Positions 44,476 to 53,814 of a stretch of DNA of 64,000 nt are shown piece after piece. Positions within the stretch are counted from its first letter, which is position 1; each line of letters begins with the position of its first letter. The notes beneath the pieces were generated by a model. That model was not told where the DNA came from. It worked only from the letters and a program-made list of their open reading frames with translations, and made no database searches. The position numbers were made by a program, and so were the translations under genes. Source of the stretch: Akkermansia muciniphila (GTDB lineage Bacteria > Verrucomicrobiota > Verrucomicrobiia > Verrucomicrobiales > Akkermansiaceae); assembly GCF_030848305.1 (NCBI RefSeq), contig NZ_CP114598.1, positions 1,426,001 to 1,490,000 on the forward strand. Reading direction: 5' to 3'.

Positions 44476-46362
44476 CTACTTTTTAGGCGTTATATTGCGC
44501 ATATTGCGGCCTTTAGCTTGGCGCTGCTGTTCTTCCAGGGCCGCGCGCTGCTGCTCCATCATCTTTTGGAAAAAGCCCGACTTCTTCTTTTTGGCGGGGG
44601 AAAGCACGGGCATGGGCAGGCGGCGGATAAGGGCCGTTTGTCCTATGGAGATCAAATTCTGCGTGGTCCAGTACAGGGCCAGGGCGGAAGCGAAATTGTA
44701 ACAGAACAGGAAGAACATCACAGGCATCAGGTTCATGATAATGCGCTGGGAGCGTTCCCCCGCCTGAGGCGTCATCCTCATCTGGATAATCATGGTTACG
44801 GCCATGATGAGGGGCAGAATATTGATGGGAATGCCGAACAGGTGGCCCACGGTATCAGGCAGGGAGAGATCCGTCATCCACAGGCAGAAGGGCTGGCCCC
44901 TCAGTTCCGCGGAATACTGGAGCACTCGGTAGAAGGCGAAGAAGATGGGAATCTGGATGAGCATGGGGACGCAGCCGCTGGCCGGGTTGATGCCGTATTT
45001 TTGGTACAGCTTCATCATTTCCATGTTCACCTTTTGAGGGTCGTCCGGATATTTCTCCTTGAGTTTGACCATCTCCGGCTGAACCAGGGACATGCGTTTC
45101 ATGGCCATATAGGATTTTTTGTGCAGCGGCCAGATAAGAGCGCGGACAACGATGGTCATGCAGATGATGGCCACGCCCCAGTTGCCGAACCACCCGTGGA
45201 AGAGGTTGAGCAGCCAGTTCATCGGAACGCTCAGGAATACGAGCCAGCCGTATGCCATGATATCGCTGATGGCGGGATAGGAGAGATTCAGGTCACGCAG
45301 GTAGGCGTTGAATTTGGGGCCGGTGTAAATGTCATAGGTGAGTGTCTTGATTTCATTGGGGGCCATGGTCAGATTGGGGATTCCCATGGCTACGGTGACG
45401 CCGGGCACCAGGGCGTTGCCTTCATGCGTCAGAGGGAATTCCTGGCGGGTGGCGTACACCGTGGAGCCCCTGGACTGATCCTGGGGAAGAAGAATGGTGG
45501 CGTAATACTGGCTCATGACGCCGGCATAAGTCAGGTCCTGAAGGGGGCCTTCCAGGACGCGGGCCTTGGCGCTGCTGAAAAAGCCGCCCGTGAAATAGGA
45601 AGGCACTTCCTGTTCCAGGGAGCCGTCCGCGTGGTAAAAGAAATGGGTGTAGGTATCTTTGGGTTCGCTTTTGGCGATGGGGTAGGCGCTCCCGCCGAAG
45701 ATGCCCATATAGCGCAGATCCTGGACATTGGGAGATTTATTGAGCAGGGAGACAGTCAGGCGAATGAGGTATTTGCTGCCGGGCAGTACTTCCCCTTCCA
45801 GATTTTTGACGGGGTGCAGGGTGTACGTTTTGGAGATGAAAAGCTGCCGTGCGGGGTCATAGCCTTCCAGGGTTACGGAGTCAGCCGTGCGTTTCACTTC
45901 CTTATACACGGTATTGTCATAGGAAGGATCCTGGGTGGCGTCCATGTTGAAGACGAGTTCTCCGATGCCCCGCTGCTGGGCTTCGTTGATCGTGATGTTA
46001 TGGTCCGCGACTTTTTGGGAGTCCACAATGTCGTTGTGCAGGGTAACCGTACCGATAGAGCCTCCTATGCGGTTGAACTTGTAAGTGATGAAAGGTTCCT
46101 GCCTGCCGTTCACTTCCTGCGTGGCTACCAGAGTGATTGGAGCGGTTTTGTCTTCTTCAAGGGCTTTATTGACGGAGGGCTGTTCCGGGGCGGAGGTCCC
46201 AGCTCCGGGGAGGCCACCGGTAACCGGGGCATTGGTTGCGGCGGCAGCCGTCTGCGGTGCGGGAATGGTGGCGGTTTCAGCCTTTTTATTGTTGCCCATG
46301 TAAATATTCAGGCCCAGAAGGGCGGCGCAAATGCCAATGATGATCCATGCTGTGCGATCCAT
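44476..46362 (-). CDS. yidC: Membrane protein insertase YidC
   Basis: 628 residues. It has an N-terminal membrane helix (about 5-22), an Ala/Pro/Thr-rich linker, a large periplasmic domain (about 75-365), then the conserved insertase core. The core includes GNWGVAIICMTIVVRALIWP with the hydrophilic-groove Arg, YGINPASGCVPMLIQIPIFF and a Lys-rich C-terminal tail. It inserts inner-membrane proteins with or without SecYEG. It is last in rpmH-rnpA-yidD-yidC, 56 bp after yidD. Confidence 0.96.
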   Translation of the reverse strand: MDRTAWIIIGICAALLGLNIYMGNNKKAETATIPAPQTAAAATNAPVTGGLPGAGTSAPEQPSVNKALEEDKTAPITLVATQEVNGRQEPFITYKFNRIGGSIGTVTLHNDIVDSQKVADHNITINEAQQRGIGELVFNMDATQDPSYDNTVYKEVKRTADSVTLEGYDPARQLFISKTYTLHPVKNLEGEVLPGSKYLIRLTVSLLNKSPNVQDLRYMGIFGGSAYPIAKSEPKDTYTHFFYHADGSLEQEVPSYFTGGFFSSAKARVLEGPLQDLTYAGVMSQYYATILLPQDQSRGSTVYATRQEFPLTHEGNALVPGVTVAMGIPNLTMAPNEIKTLTYDIYTGPKFNAYLRDLNLSYPAISDIMAYGWLVFLSVPMNWLLNLFHGWFGNWGVAIICMTIVVRALIWPLHKKSYMAMKRMSLVQPEMVKLKEKYPDDPQKVNMEMMKLYQKYGINPASGCVPMLIQIPIFFAFYRVLQYSAELRGQPFCLWMTDLSLPDTVGHLFGIPINILPLIMAVTMIIQMRMTPQAGERSQRIIMNLMPVMFFLFCYNFASALALYWTTQNLISIGQTALIRRLPMPVLSPAKKKKSGFFQKMMEQQRAALEEQQRQAKGRNMRNITPKK

Positions 46363-46418
46363 AATGTGATATAGCTTGATTGGAGTTGGTGAAAGGAAAA
46401 GGAAAGAAGGGTAATTGA

Positions 46419-46667
46419 TCAGCGTGGGGGACGCGCCGGGGGCACAGGATCATAACCTGATCCGCCCCACGGGTTGCATCTTAAAATACGCCATGTGCCA
46501 AGAAGAAAGCCGCGCCAGGCGCCGTGGATGCGGACGGCCTGGATGAAGTACTGGGAACAGGTGGGCGTATAGCGGCAGCCGCTCCCGGGCCCCCCCAGGG
46601 CATGCAGGGGAGCGCTGATGAAGGTTTGGTACCCCTTCACAAGGGTGATGAGCAGCCATTTCATCAT
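46419..46667 (-). CDS. yidD: Membrane protein insertion efficiency factor YidD
   Basis: 82 residues from ATG 46667, whose ATGA overlaps the rnpA stop. The family's Cys/Pro signature is complete: [20 protein letters not shown], then [20 protein letters not shown]. It is thought to help YidC-dependent insertion. Upstream in-frame codons to 46781 lie inside rnpA and are not used. Confidence 0.95.
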   Translation of the reverse strand: MMKWLLITLVKGYQTFISAPLHALGGPGSGCRYTPTCSQYFIQAVRIHGAWRGFLLGTWRILRCNPWGGSGYDPVPPARPPR

Positions 46668-47035
46668 GTCTTGTCTTGTTCCCGGGAAAGAAGTTGCAGT
46701 TTGAGTTTGCGGGCGGCTTTCCGCCAGTCCCGTTCCAGGTCGGCGTAGCTGGCTTTCACGGCCCGCCAGCGGAGGACGCACACCAGGTGTACGCCGTTTT
46801 CAAAAGGAGCCCCGTGCGCCCTCAGTATTTCCCTCACGCGCCTTCGCAGTTTGTTGCGGACAACGGCGCAGCCGATTTTTTTCGTACAGATGATGCCGAA
46901 TTTGGAGGGTTCCTCCGGGCGCTCCAACGGGGCCGCGCTTAAAACAATAAGCCGACCTGCTACGGATGGTCCCTCGTTGCGTACCCGGGCAAATTGAAAT
47001 GCCCTGGTCATGCTTTGTTGACGAGTAAGACGCAT
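46664..47035 (-). CDS. rnpA: Ribonuclease P protein component
   Basis: 123 residues from ATG 47035 ([20 protein letters not shown]); the open frame extends to 47227 but overlaps rpmH. RnpA marks are [20 protein letters not shown] with RRRVREILR, the RNA-binding RNR-type motif, and a C-terminal [11 protein letters not shown]. It assists the RNase P RNA in tRNA 5' maturation. Its stop codon overlaps the yidD start by 4 bp. Confidence 0.93.
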   Translation of the reverse strand: MRLTRQQSMTRAFQFARVRNEGPSVAGRLIVLSAAPLERPEEPSKFGIICTKKIGCAVVRNKLRRRVREILRAHGAPFENGVHLVCVLRWRAVKASYADLERDWRKAARKLKLQLLSREQDKT

Positions 47036-47099
47036 CTCCCGCGGGTCGGCCCGTGAAAAGAAGTTCCAAGGAGGCGTTAACCGGATCCTTGCGGCTGGA

Positions 47100-47285
47100 T
47101 TAACGGCCGTGCTGGATGGTGTGGCGCTTGTACTGGATTTCGGCTCCCTTGGGAAGCAGGCGCTTGCGGCCTTTAGCGCGGCGGCGGCGGATGATGTCCG
47201 CTCCGTTCTTGGTGGCCATGCGTGCACGGAATCCGAACTGACGCTTGCGGCAACGCTTGGATGGTTGATAAGTCCTCTTGCTCAT
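47100..47285 (-). CDS. rpmH: Ribosomal protein L34
   Basis: 61 residues, basic throughout: [20 protein letters not shown] opens as in nearly all L34 proteins, but the C-terminal tail ([16 protein letters not shown]) is about 15 residues longer than usual. It starts the conserved rpmH-rnpA-yidD-yidC block. dnaA, the common upstream neighbour, is absent; glnN copy 2 lies there. Confidence 0.96.
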   Translation of the reverse strand: MSKRTYQPSKRCRKRQFGFRARMATKNGADIIRRRRAKGRKRLLPKGAEIQYKRHTIQHGR

Positions 47286-47495
47286 GATGTTGAAAGATGC
47301 TTCTTGTGAATTACTAGATTCAGTGCCGTCCGTCTAAGCGGCCTATGCACAACCGGACGGAAAGGATAACTATTTTGATTGTTTTGTCAATCCGTCAGGC
47401 GATTAATTTGCCGTTTTTCTTGGGGAAAGCACGGGGATAAGTAATCTTTATGATTGATAGACAGTGTTTTTCTATTTCAGAAAAGACCGCTTGCT

Positions 47496-49607
47496 TTACA
47501 GGAAGAGCAGTTCCGCATATGTGGGAACGGGCCAAAGGTTTGCGTCCGTCAAGCCTTCCAGCATATCAATGGTGCTTCTCAAATTGTCCATGCCCGTCTG
47601 GATGGCCTTGGTATCGGCTTCATCCACGGCGCGGCGCAGTTCCCGCACCTGGTCGGGGAGAAGGTCCAGCAGCGTGCCGATTTGGTTGGCGCGGTCCGTA
47701 GTGGCTTTTATTCCCGCCTTGATGCCGGATGCCTTCATCTGGGCAATGGCGTTGGTAAGCTGCGTGAGCTGTTCCGTTACGGCGGGGATGTAAAGGGTTT
47801 CCACCATCAGGAGGGCCGTTTCCGCTTCAATGTTGATTTCCTTGTGGAATATTTCCGTCTGGATTTCATGGCGGGCGTGGAGTTCTACGGGGCTGACCAC
47901 TTTATATTTTTCAAAAAGCGCCCTGGCCTTGGGCGTTTCCAGAGCGGCCAGAGCTTCAATGGTGCCGGGGATGTTGGGGAGATTGCGGCGTTCCGCTTCC
48001 TCGACCCAGGCTTCTCCGTAGCCGTCTCCGCTGAATAGAATGCGCTTATGCTTCTTGATGATGTTTTGAAGAAGCTTGTTGAGGGTGGCGTGGAATTCCT
48101 CGGGCTTGTCCTTGACGGGTTCCAGGATGGTGCAGATTTCATCCAGGCTTTCCGCTACAATGGTGTTGAGCACCGTCATGGGCCATGCACAGGTTTGGGA
48201 GGAACCTACGGCGCGGAATTCGAATTTGTTGCCCGTGAAGGCGAAGGGGCTGGTGCGGTTCCGGTCGGAGGCGTCCAGGGGGAACATGGGCAGGGTGTCC
48301 ACGCCGATGTTGATGGTCTTTTGAGTGCGCGCTTTTTTAGCGCTTCCTTTCTCAATTTGCTCAATGATGTCATCCAGCAAATCTCCCAGGAAGATGGAAA
48401 TGATGGCCGGAGGCGCTTCATGAGCGCCCAGGCGGTGTTCATTGCCGGATTTGGCGACGGAGGCGCGCAGCAGATCCGCATGTTCGTCCACGGCCTTGAT
48501 GGTTGCGCAGAGCAGGGTGAGGAAGATGGCGTTTTCCTGCGGGCTGGAACCGGGATTGAGCAGGCTCCCGTAACCGGGGGCGGAGAGGGACCAGTTGTTG
48601 TGCTTGCCGGAGCCGTTCATGCCGGAGAAGGGCTTTTCATGCAGCAGGCAGACCATATCATGCTTGTTGGCGGTTTTCCGGAGCACCTCCATGACCAGCA
48701 TATTGTGATCCACGGCCAGGTTCTGGCTTTCAAAAATGGGCGCGATTTCAAACTGGCCAGGAGCGACTTCATTGTGGCGCGTTTTGGCGGGGATGCCGAG
48801 TTTCCAGAGGGCTTCGTCCACGTCCACCATGAATTCCAGCACGCGGTCCTTGATGGAGCCGAAGTAGTGGTCTTCCATCTGCTGGTGCTTGGGGGGCACA
48901 TTGCCGAAAAGGGTGCGTCCGCACATCATCAGGTCCGGGCGCAGGGCATAAAGCTGTTTGTCCACCAGGAAGTATTCCTGTTCCGCCCCCAGGTCGGCGC
49001 TGACGTGAATGTTGTCCGGACCGCCGAAGCAGGAAAGCAGCCGCTTGGCCTGCCGGGTGACGGCAGTCATGGATCTCAGGAGCGGCGTTTTTTTGTCCAG
49101 CGCCTGTCCCTTGTAAGAGCAGAAGGCGGTAGGGATGCAGAGCGTGGCGCCGTTTTCCGTCCGTTTGATGAAGGCGGGGCTGGTGGGGTCCCATGCGGTA
49201 TAGCCGCGTGCTTCAAAGGTGGCGCGGAGACCGCCGGAAGGGAAGCTGGAGGCGTCCGGTTCGCCCTGAACCAGGCTCTTGCCGGAAAATTTGAGTTCCA
49301 GATTTCCTTCCGGGTCCACGTCCACAAAAGAGTCGTGCTTTTCCGCCGTGCTTCCATTGAGAGGCTGGAACCAGTGCGTGTAGTGGCTGGCTCCCTTTTC
49401 CAGAGCCCACGTCATCATGGCCTGAGCCACTTCATTGGCGATGTCGGGGTCCAGTTTTTCGTCCTTGCGGATGGTAGCCAGCAGTTTTTTGTAAACGGGC
49501 CGGGGCAGGTAATTGCGCATGGTCTCCATGTTGAAGACATCCTGACCGTAAATTTCCGCAATAAAGGTTGCGGCGTTGCCAACATCGGAAGGTGGGTTTG
49601 TATGCAT
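47496..49607 (-). CDS. glnN: Glutamine synthetase type III (second copy)
   Basis: 703 residues from ATG 49607 (MHTNPPSDVGNAATFIAEIY). All GSIII blocks are present (GLRATFEARGYTAWDPTSPA, EQEYFLVDK, GKHNNWSLSAPG, NEHRLGAHEAPPAIISIFLG, NRTSPFAFTGNKFEFRAVGS), and it is closely similar to the first copy throughout. The N-terminus and the C-terminal helical region differ most. It is divergent from the three-domain esterase gene. A weak sigma-54-like site lies just upstream. Two near-full-length paralogues suggest different regulation or subunit mixing. Confidence 0.94.
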   Translation of the reverse strand: MHTNPPSDVGNAATFIAEIYGQDVFNMETMRNYLPRPVYKKLLATIRKDEKLDPDIANEVAQAMMTWALEKGASHYTHWFQPLNGSTAEKHDSFVDVDPEGNLELKFSGKSLVQGEPDASSFPSGGLRATFEARGYTAWDPTSPAFIKRTENGATLCIPTAFCSYKGQALDKKTPLLRSMTAVTRQAKRLLSCFGGPDNIHVSADLGAEQEYFLVDKQLYALRPDLMMCGRTLFGNVPPKHQQMEDHYFGSIKDRVLEFMVDVDEALWKLGIPAKTRHNEVAPGQFEIAPIFESQNLAVDHNMLVMEVLRKTANKHDMVCLLHEKPFSGMNGSGKHNNWSLSAPGYGSLLNPGSSPQENAIFLTLLCATIKAVDEHADLLRASVAKSGNEHRLGAHEAPPAIISIFLGDLLDDIIEQIEKGSAKKARTQKTINIGVDTLPMFPLDASDRNRTSPFAFTGNKFEFRAVGSSQTCAWPMTVLNTIVAESLDEICTILEPVKDKPEEFHATLNKLLQNIIKKHKRILFSGDGYGEAWVEEAERRNLPNIPGTIEALAALETPKARALFEKYKVVSPVELHARHEIQTEIFHKEINIEAETALLMVETLYIPAVTEQLTQLTNAIAQMKASGIKAGIKATTDRANQIGTLLDLLPDQVRELRRAVDEADTKAIQTGMDNLRSTIDMLEGLTDANLWPVPTYAELLFL

Positions 49608-49630
49608 CTTGATAGGGAACGCGCCAAAAG

Positions 49631-49647
49631 GCTCGGAACATACCAAA
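49631..49647 (-). promoter_or_regulatory. Weak sigma-54-like site before glnN copy 2
   Basis: On the minus strand TTGGTATG-TTCC-GAGCC keeps the GG-N10-GC core but misses several consensus bases. It lies at the same distance from the ATG (about 24 nt) as the strong site of the first glnN. The rest of 49608-49979 (372 bp, divergent to the esterase gene) shows no gene and no TTACA-N4-TGTAA copy. Confidence 0.3.
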
Positions 49648-49979
49648 CCTTAAAAGAGACTTTTTGGCAAGCCGAATCCTGCCCTATTTCTTCAGGACAA
49701 GGACTTCTTCCGCCTCCATCCGTTTTCGGGAGGAAGCGTAAACGGTTTTCCGGTTTTTATGGGTCTCCGGCGGCAATGGGGAAATTGGGGAAGGGGGGGA
49801 CGCTGTAAAGGAAGGAATAGTCCGTGATTGTCGGGAAGTGGGCAGGGCCGGAATTGGTGAAATGCCGGGTTTTTTGTTTCATGAAACGGTACAGGAACTT
49901 GCCGATCGGCATTTTCCCGTATCTTGAAAGAAATCTATTTCGTTTTCAGTAGTAATAAGTACAACCATATTATTGTGAA

Positions 49980-52193
49980 ATGCGTTTATTGTTAATGCTA
50001 AATTGTTTATTGTCGGTCCTGCTGTGTTTTTCGGGAGGGGGTATGCTGCTTCATGCCCAACCTTTGAATAAGAGCCGGATTGCCATTCTGGGTGACAGTA
50101 TTGCTTATGCGGGCCCATGGGCGAATGAGGTGGAAAACGCCTTGAAAGCCGATAAAAAGTTTGCGGGCTGCGAGATTGTCAACTTTGCCGTTCCCAGCGA
50201 GACGGTAGCCGGGTTGAGCGAGTATGGCCATGCGGGCGGCAGATTCCCCCGCCCGTGCCTGCATGAGCGCCTTGACCGGGTTCTCAAGATGTACCGCCCA
50301 CAACTGATTCTGGCATGCTACGGGATGAATGACGGCCTTATGCAGGCATTTGACAAGGCGCGTTTTCAAGCGTACCAGGAAGGGAATATCCGCCTTAAAG
50401 AGGCTGCCGACGCGGTAAAAGCGGAGGTTGTCTTCATTACTCCTCCATTGTTCCGGGGAGATTCCGCTGAACAGGCTGAGTACGACGCCGTATTGGGCAA
50501 GTACGCGGAATGGCTGGTTTCTAAAAGAAAAAATGGCTGGAAGGTCATTGATATCCGTCCCGGACTTCGGAAGCTCATTGCCAGTGAGAAGTCCGGAAAT
50601 CCCGGGTTCAGGTATTCCGGTGACGGCGTGCACCCCGGCCCGGAAGGGCACCACATGATTGCCCGGGAGGTTATTGCCGGGTTGGTTCCGGAGCTCGGCC
50701 TTGATGCGGAAGTCGCGAAAAAAGAGAACCGCCCGACGCCGGAGACGATGAAAAAACATGAAGAAGCCCGAAACGCATGGCTGGTCAAAACAAAACATGC
50801 ACGCCCGGAGATTCCGGGGTATGATCGGGAGATGGCCAGGCGCCAATTCCCTAAAACGGTTTCCTCCTGGAACGGTTTTCTGCGGGAGGAGTTTACCATA
50901 GGAGGCCGCAGGGCATTCATCGTCTTTCCCGACAAGCCTGCTGCCCCAGGAAAAGAACAGTTGTGGATATGGCGCCCGCAATTTTTCGATTATAAGCCTG
51001 TCGCGGATCTTGAATTGGTGAAACGCGGTTACGCGGCGGTATTTATCAGCATGGAAGACCTTTACGGTTCTCCCAAGGCCATGGGGGTTATGGATCAATT
51101 TTACAAGTACCTGGTGGATGAACGCCAATTTTCCGGAAAACCGGTATTGATCGGACTGAGCCGTGGAGGCCTTTATGCGCTGAACTGGGCGGAAAAGAAT
51201 CCTTTGTGCGTGGCTGGAGTTTATGTGGATGCCCCCGTCTGTGATTTCAAAAGCTGGCCGGCGGGCAGAGGCAAGGGCAAAGGTTCGCCGGATGACTGGA
51301 ACAAATGCCTGCGCGCTTATGGCTTTAATGAACAGCAGGCTTTGTCCTATCAAGGTAATCCCGTGGACAATATGCGCGGCATGGCTAAAGCCGGAATTCC
51401 TTTGTTGTTCATTTCCCGGACGGAAGATGATGTAGTCCCTATTGAAGAGAATACGGATATTTTCGCCAAGCGTTACGCCAGGCTGGGAGGCCCCGTAAAA
51501 GTTGTCCGCCGTCCCGGCGGCCACCATCCGCACGGTTTTGACAACCCTGCCCATATTGTAGACTTTGTTCTTTCCGTTACCGGACAGCCTGTCCCCTTGC
51601 GCATTGCGTGCCTGGGAGACAGCAATACGTTCGGGGCGGGAGTGGCCGGAGCCAATAAGGACGTTTTACGCTGGAGCCATCTTCTGGAGCAAAAGCTGAA
51701 GAAGGAATTCAAACAGAAGGAAGTGGATGTGCTGAATTGTGGGATAAACGGGCGTACCCTTTTAACCAGGGGGGACCTTCCGTATATCAAAACAGGCGAG
51801 TACCGGAACGCGCTCAATTCTCATGCGCAGATTGCCATTATCGCTTTAGGCACCAATGACGCCAAACCGCAGAACAGGAAATTCCTGTCCGAGTTTAAGC
51901 AGAATTATTCCGACATCATCGCCAAACTGAGGGAAAACATGCCCGGCATTCAAATCTATTGCGCAATACCTCTTCCCTCATGGCAGTCTCCCAGCCAAAT
52001 TGACAAGGAAACGGTGGAAACTAAGATCGTCCCTCTTGTGAAGCAGGTCGCGAGGGATAACCAATGTAAAACCATCGACTTCTTTACCCCTTTTCAGAAT
52101 AAACCGGAACTTTTTCCCGATGGCGTTCATCCCGATGCCAATGGGCAGGTGATCATGGCTGATATTGCATTCCGGGAACTTCTGAAAAAATAA
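49980..52193 (+). CDS. Secreted three-domain esterase: SGNH + alpha/beta hydrolase + SGNH
   Basis: 737 residues with a signal peptide (about 1-26). Domain 1 (about 30-240) is an SGNH hydrolase: GDS (Ser40), GMND 115-118, DGVHP 215-219. Domain 2 (about 285-535) is an alpha/beta hydrolase: GLSRGG with Ser394, an acidic residue near 483 (EDDVVP) and HH at 515-516. Domain 3 (about 540-737) is a second SGNH hydrolase: GDS (Ser548), GTND 624-627, DGVHP 714-718. All three catalytic sets look complete. Such domains remove acyl groups such as O-acetyl from glycans. The glycosidase gene 25 bp downstream supports a glycan substrate, but which one is unknown. Confidence 0.85.
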   Translation: MRLLLMLNCLLSVLLCFSGGGMLLHAQPLNKSRIAILGDSIAYAGPWANEVENALKADKKFAGCEIVNFAVPSETVAGLSEYGHAGGRFPRPCLHERLDRVLKMYRPQLILACYGMNDGLMQAFDKARFQAYQEGNIRLKEAADAVKAEVVFITPPLFRGDSAEQAEYDAVLGKYAEWLVSKRKNGWKVIDIRPGLRKLIASEKSGNPGFRYSGDGVHPGPEGHHMIAREVIAGLVPELGLDAEVAKKENRPTPETMKKHEEARNAWLVKTKHARPEIPGYDREMARRQFPKTVSSWNGFLREEFTIGGRRAFIVFPDKPAAPGKEQLWIWRPQFFDYKPVADLELVKRGYAAVFISMEDLYGSPKAMGVMDQFYKYLVDERQFSGKPVLIGLSRGGLYALNWAEKNPLCVAGVYVDAPVCDFKSWPAGRGKGKGSPDDWNKCLRAYGFNEQQALSYQGNPVDNMRGMAKAGIPLLFISRTEDDVVPIEENTDIFAKRYARLGGPVKVVRRPGGHHPHGFDNPAHIVDFVLSVTGQPVPLRIACLGDSNTFGAGVAGANKDVLRWSHLLEQKLKKEFKQKEVDVLNCGINGRTLLTRGDLPYIKTGEYRNALNSHAQIAIIALGTNDAKPQNRKFLSEFKQNYSDIIAKLRENMPGIQIYCAIPLPSWQSPSQIDKETVETKIVPLVKQVARDNQCKTIDFFTPFQNKPELFPDGVHPDANGQVIMADIAFRELLKK

Positions 52194-52218
52194 CCTTTAA
52201 TTCAGTAAACAAAAAATA

Positions 52219-53745
52219 ATGATGAACACTAAACTATCGGCAATCACAGGTTCGGTTCTCCTGCTGTCAGCCCCGTTGCAGGGATTTTCCGCGACAACCC
52301 ATCCGGATTCCTGCATTAACCGGGATTGGAAAAAAGAGATTCCCCTTCCGGTGCATCCAAACCGGGAAATGGTGGATCTTTATCATAAGACATGGGAAAT
52401 TGCGGCAGGCCGCGTCAGAAAAGGGCCGGAAGGCCTTCCCGCGTCCCCTTATATGGATGAGAATTGCTATGAAGATCAAATATGGATATGGGATACCTGT
52501 TTCATGGTGCTTTTCGCCAAATATGCGCCCAGGTCATTTCCCGGAGTTGAGAGTTTGGATAACCTTTACAAGCCTGTTCACGAAAAAGCCGTTACTCCGC
52601 TTAAGGTCCATTTGGTGGACAATCCCCCGTTATTTGCGTGGGTGGAGAAAGAATATTTTGACTTCACCGGTGATAAGAACCGCCTGGATGATCTCTTGAA
52701 TAAGAAGCAATATCTGCAAAAGCACTTCAACTGGTTTGCCCAGGCCAAATCAGGGGAACGGTTTGCGTGTTCTCCTCAGAACATCCACTTGAATTCCATC
52801 GGCGCTGACGGATTTACCTGGACGGGGGGAGCGAGCGGAATGGATAATACTCCCCGCGGGCGTGACGCCGGCGGCTATCGTAACGTTTTATGGGTGGATG
52901 CCATTTCCCAGCAGGCGCTCAGCGCCCGCTGCATTGCCGATATGGAGCAGGCTCTGGGCAATGCGGACGAAGCTAAGAAATGGAATATTGAATATGAAGC
53001 GCTTAAGAACAAGATTAACCATCTTTACTGGGATAAGAAGGAGGGATTTTACTACGATGTAACCATCTCGGACAAACAGCCCTGCCGCGTTAAAACCATT
53101 GCATCCTACTGGCCCCTTCTGGCTCAGGTCGCCTCCAGGGAACAGGCTCAAAGCATGGTCAGGCATTTGATGAATCCCGAAGAATTCGGAGGCAGTTATC
53201 CGACTCCTTCCCTGGCCCGTTCAGATAAGGATTATCATCATCAGACCGGGGATTATTGGAGAGGGGGGATTTGGCTGCCGACGACGTATATGACCATTAA
53301 GGCTATTGAAAAGTATGGCTATCATGAAGAAGCCGACGCTATTGCCGAGAAGGTTATCAGCCAGCAGCTTGCCGCTTACAGGAACATAGAGCCGCATACC
53401 ATCTGGGAGTGCTATAGCCCAAGCGGAAATGCTCCTTCCACGGAACACGGACGCCGTGTAAGACCGGAATTTTGCGGCTGGTCAGCCCTAGGGCCGATTT
53501 CCCTGTTTATTGAAAATGTGCTGGGATTCAAGGAAGTGTCCGCAGCCAGAAAAGAAGTGCGGTGGAGGTTGAAAAAAAACAAGGGCCGTCATGGGATCAA
53601 AAATTTGAGATTTGGCGGCATTGCAACCGATATTGTTTTTGATGGGAAAGGCACGGTATCGGTCAGGTCGAATGCCTCTTACTCTTTAATCATTAATGAC
53701 AGTAATTATTCAGTGAAGAAAGGGGATACTGAAATTCAACTGTAA
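52219..53745 (+). CDS. Secreted (alpha/alpha)6 glycosidase, trehalase/GH63-like
   Basis: 508 residues with a signal peptide (about 1-25). The barrel shows motifs of the GH63/GH37-like (mannosylglycerate hydrolase or trehalase-type) group: DQIWIWDTCF near 90-99, GGASGMDNTPR, LWVDAISQQALSARCIADME, HHQTGDYWRGGIWLPTTYM and IEPHTIWECYSP, with a small C-terminal beta part. The Asp in MDNTPR and the Glu in IWECYS are likely catalytic. It is translated 25 bp after the three-domain esterase, so the two probably act on one decorated glycan. The linkage cannot be predicted. Confidence 0.8.
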   Translation: MMNTKLSAITGSVLLLSAPLQGFSATTHPDSCINRDWKKEIPLPVHPNREMVDLYHKTWEIAAGRVRKGPEGLPASPYMDENCYEDQIWIWDTCFMVLFAKYAPRSFPGVESLDNLYKPVHEKAVTPLKVHLVDNPPLFAWVEKEYFDFTGDKNRLDDLLNKKQYLQKHFNWFAQAKSGERFACSPQNIHLNSIGADGFTWTGGASGMDNTPRGRDAGGYRNVLWVDAISQQALSARCIADMEQALGNADEAKKWNIEYEALKNKINHLYWDKKEGFYYDVTISDKQPCRVKTIASYWPLLAQVASREQAQSMVRHLMNPEEFGGSYPTPSLARSDKDYHHQTGDYWRGGIWLPTTYMTIKAIEKYGYHEEADAIAEKVISQQLAAYRNIEPHTIWECYSPSGNAPSTEHGRRVRPEFCGWSALGPISLFIENVLGFKEVSAARKEVRWRLKKNKGRHGIKNLRFGGIATDIVFDGKGTVSVRSNASYSLIINDSNYSVKKGDTEIQL

Positions 53746-53814
53746 GGGCTTTTCAGGAAGGTCAACAAGGGGGTGCCCCGGAATGTTACTGGAGAGGTAA
53801 TGCTGCCTGCCGTT

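Noticed and set aside
47286-47495. Possible replication origin next to rpmH
   Set aside because: rpmH-rnpA-yidD-yidC often lies near oriC, but no dnaA gene and no cluster of TTATCCACA boxes is seen.
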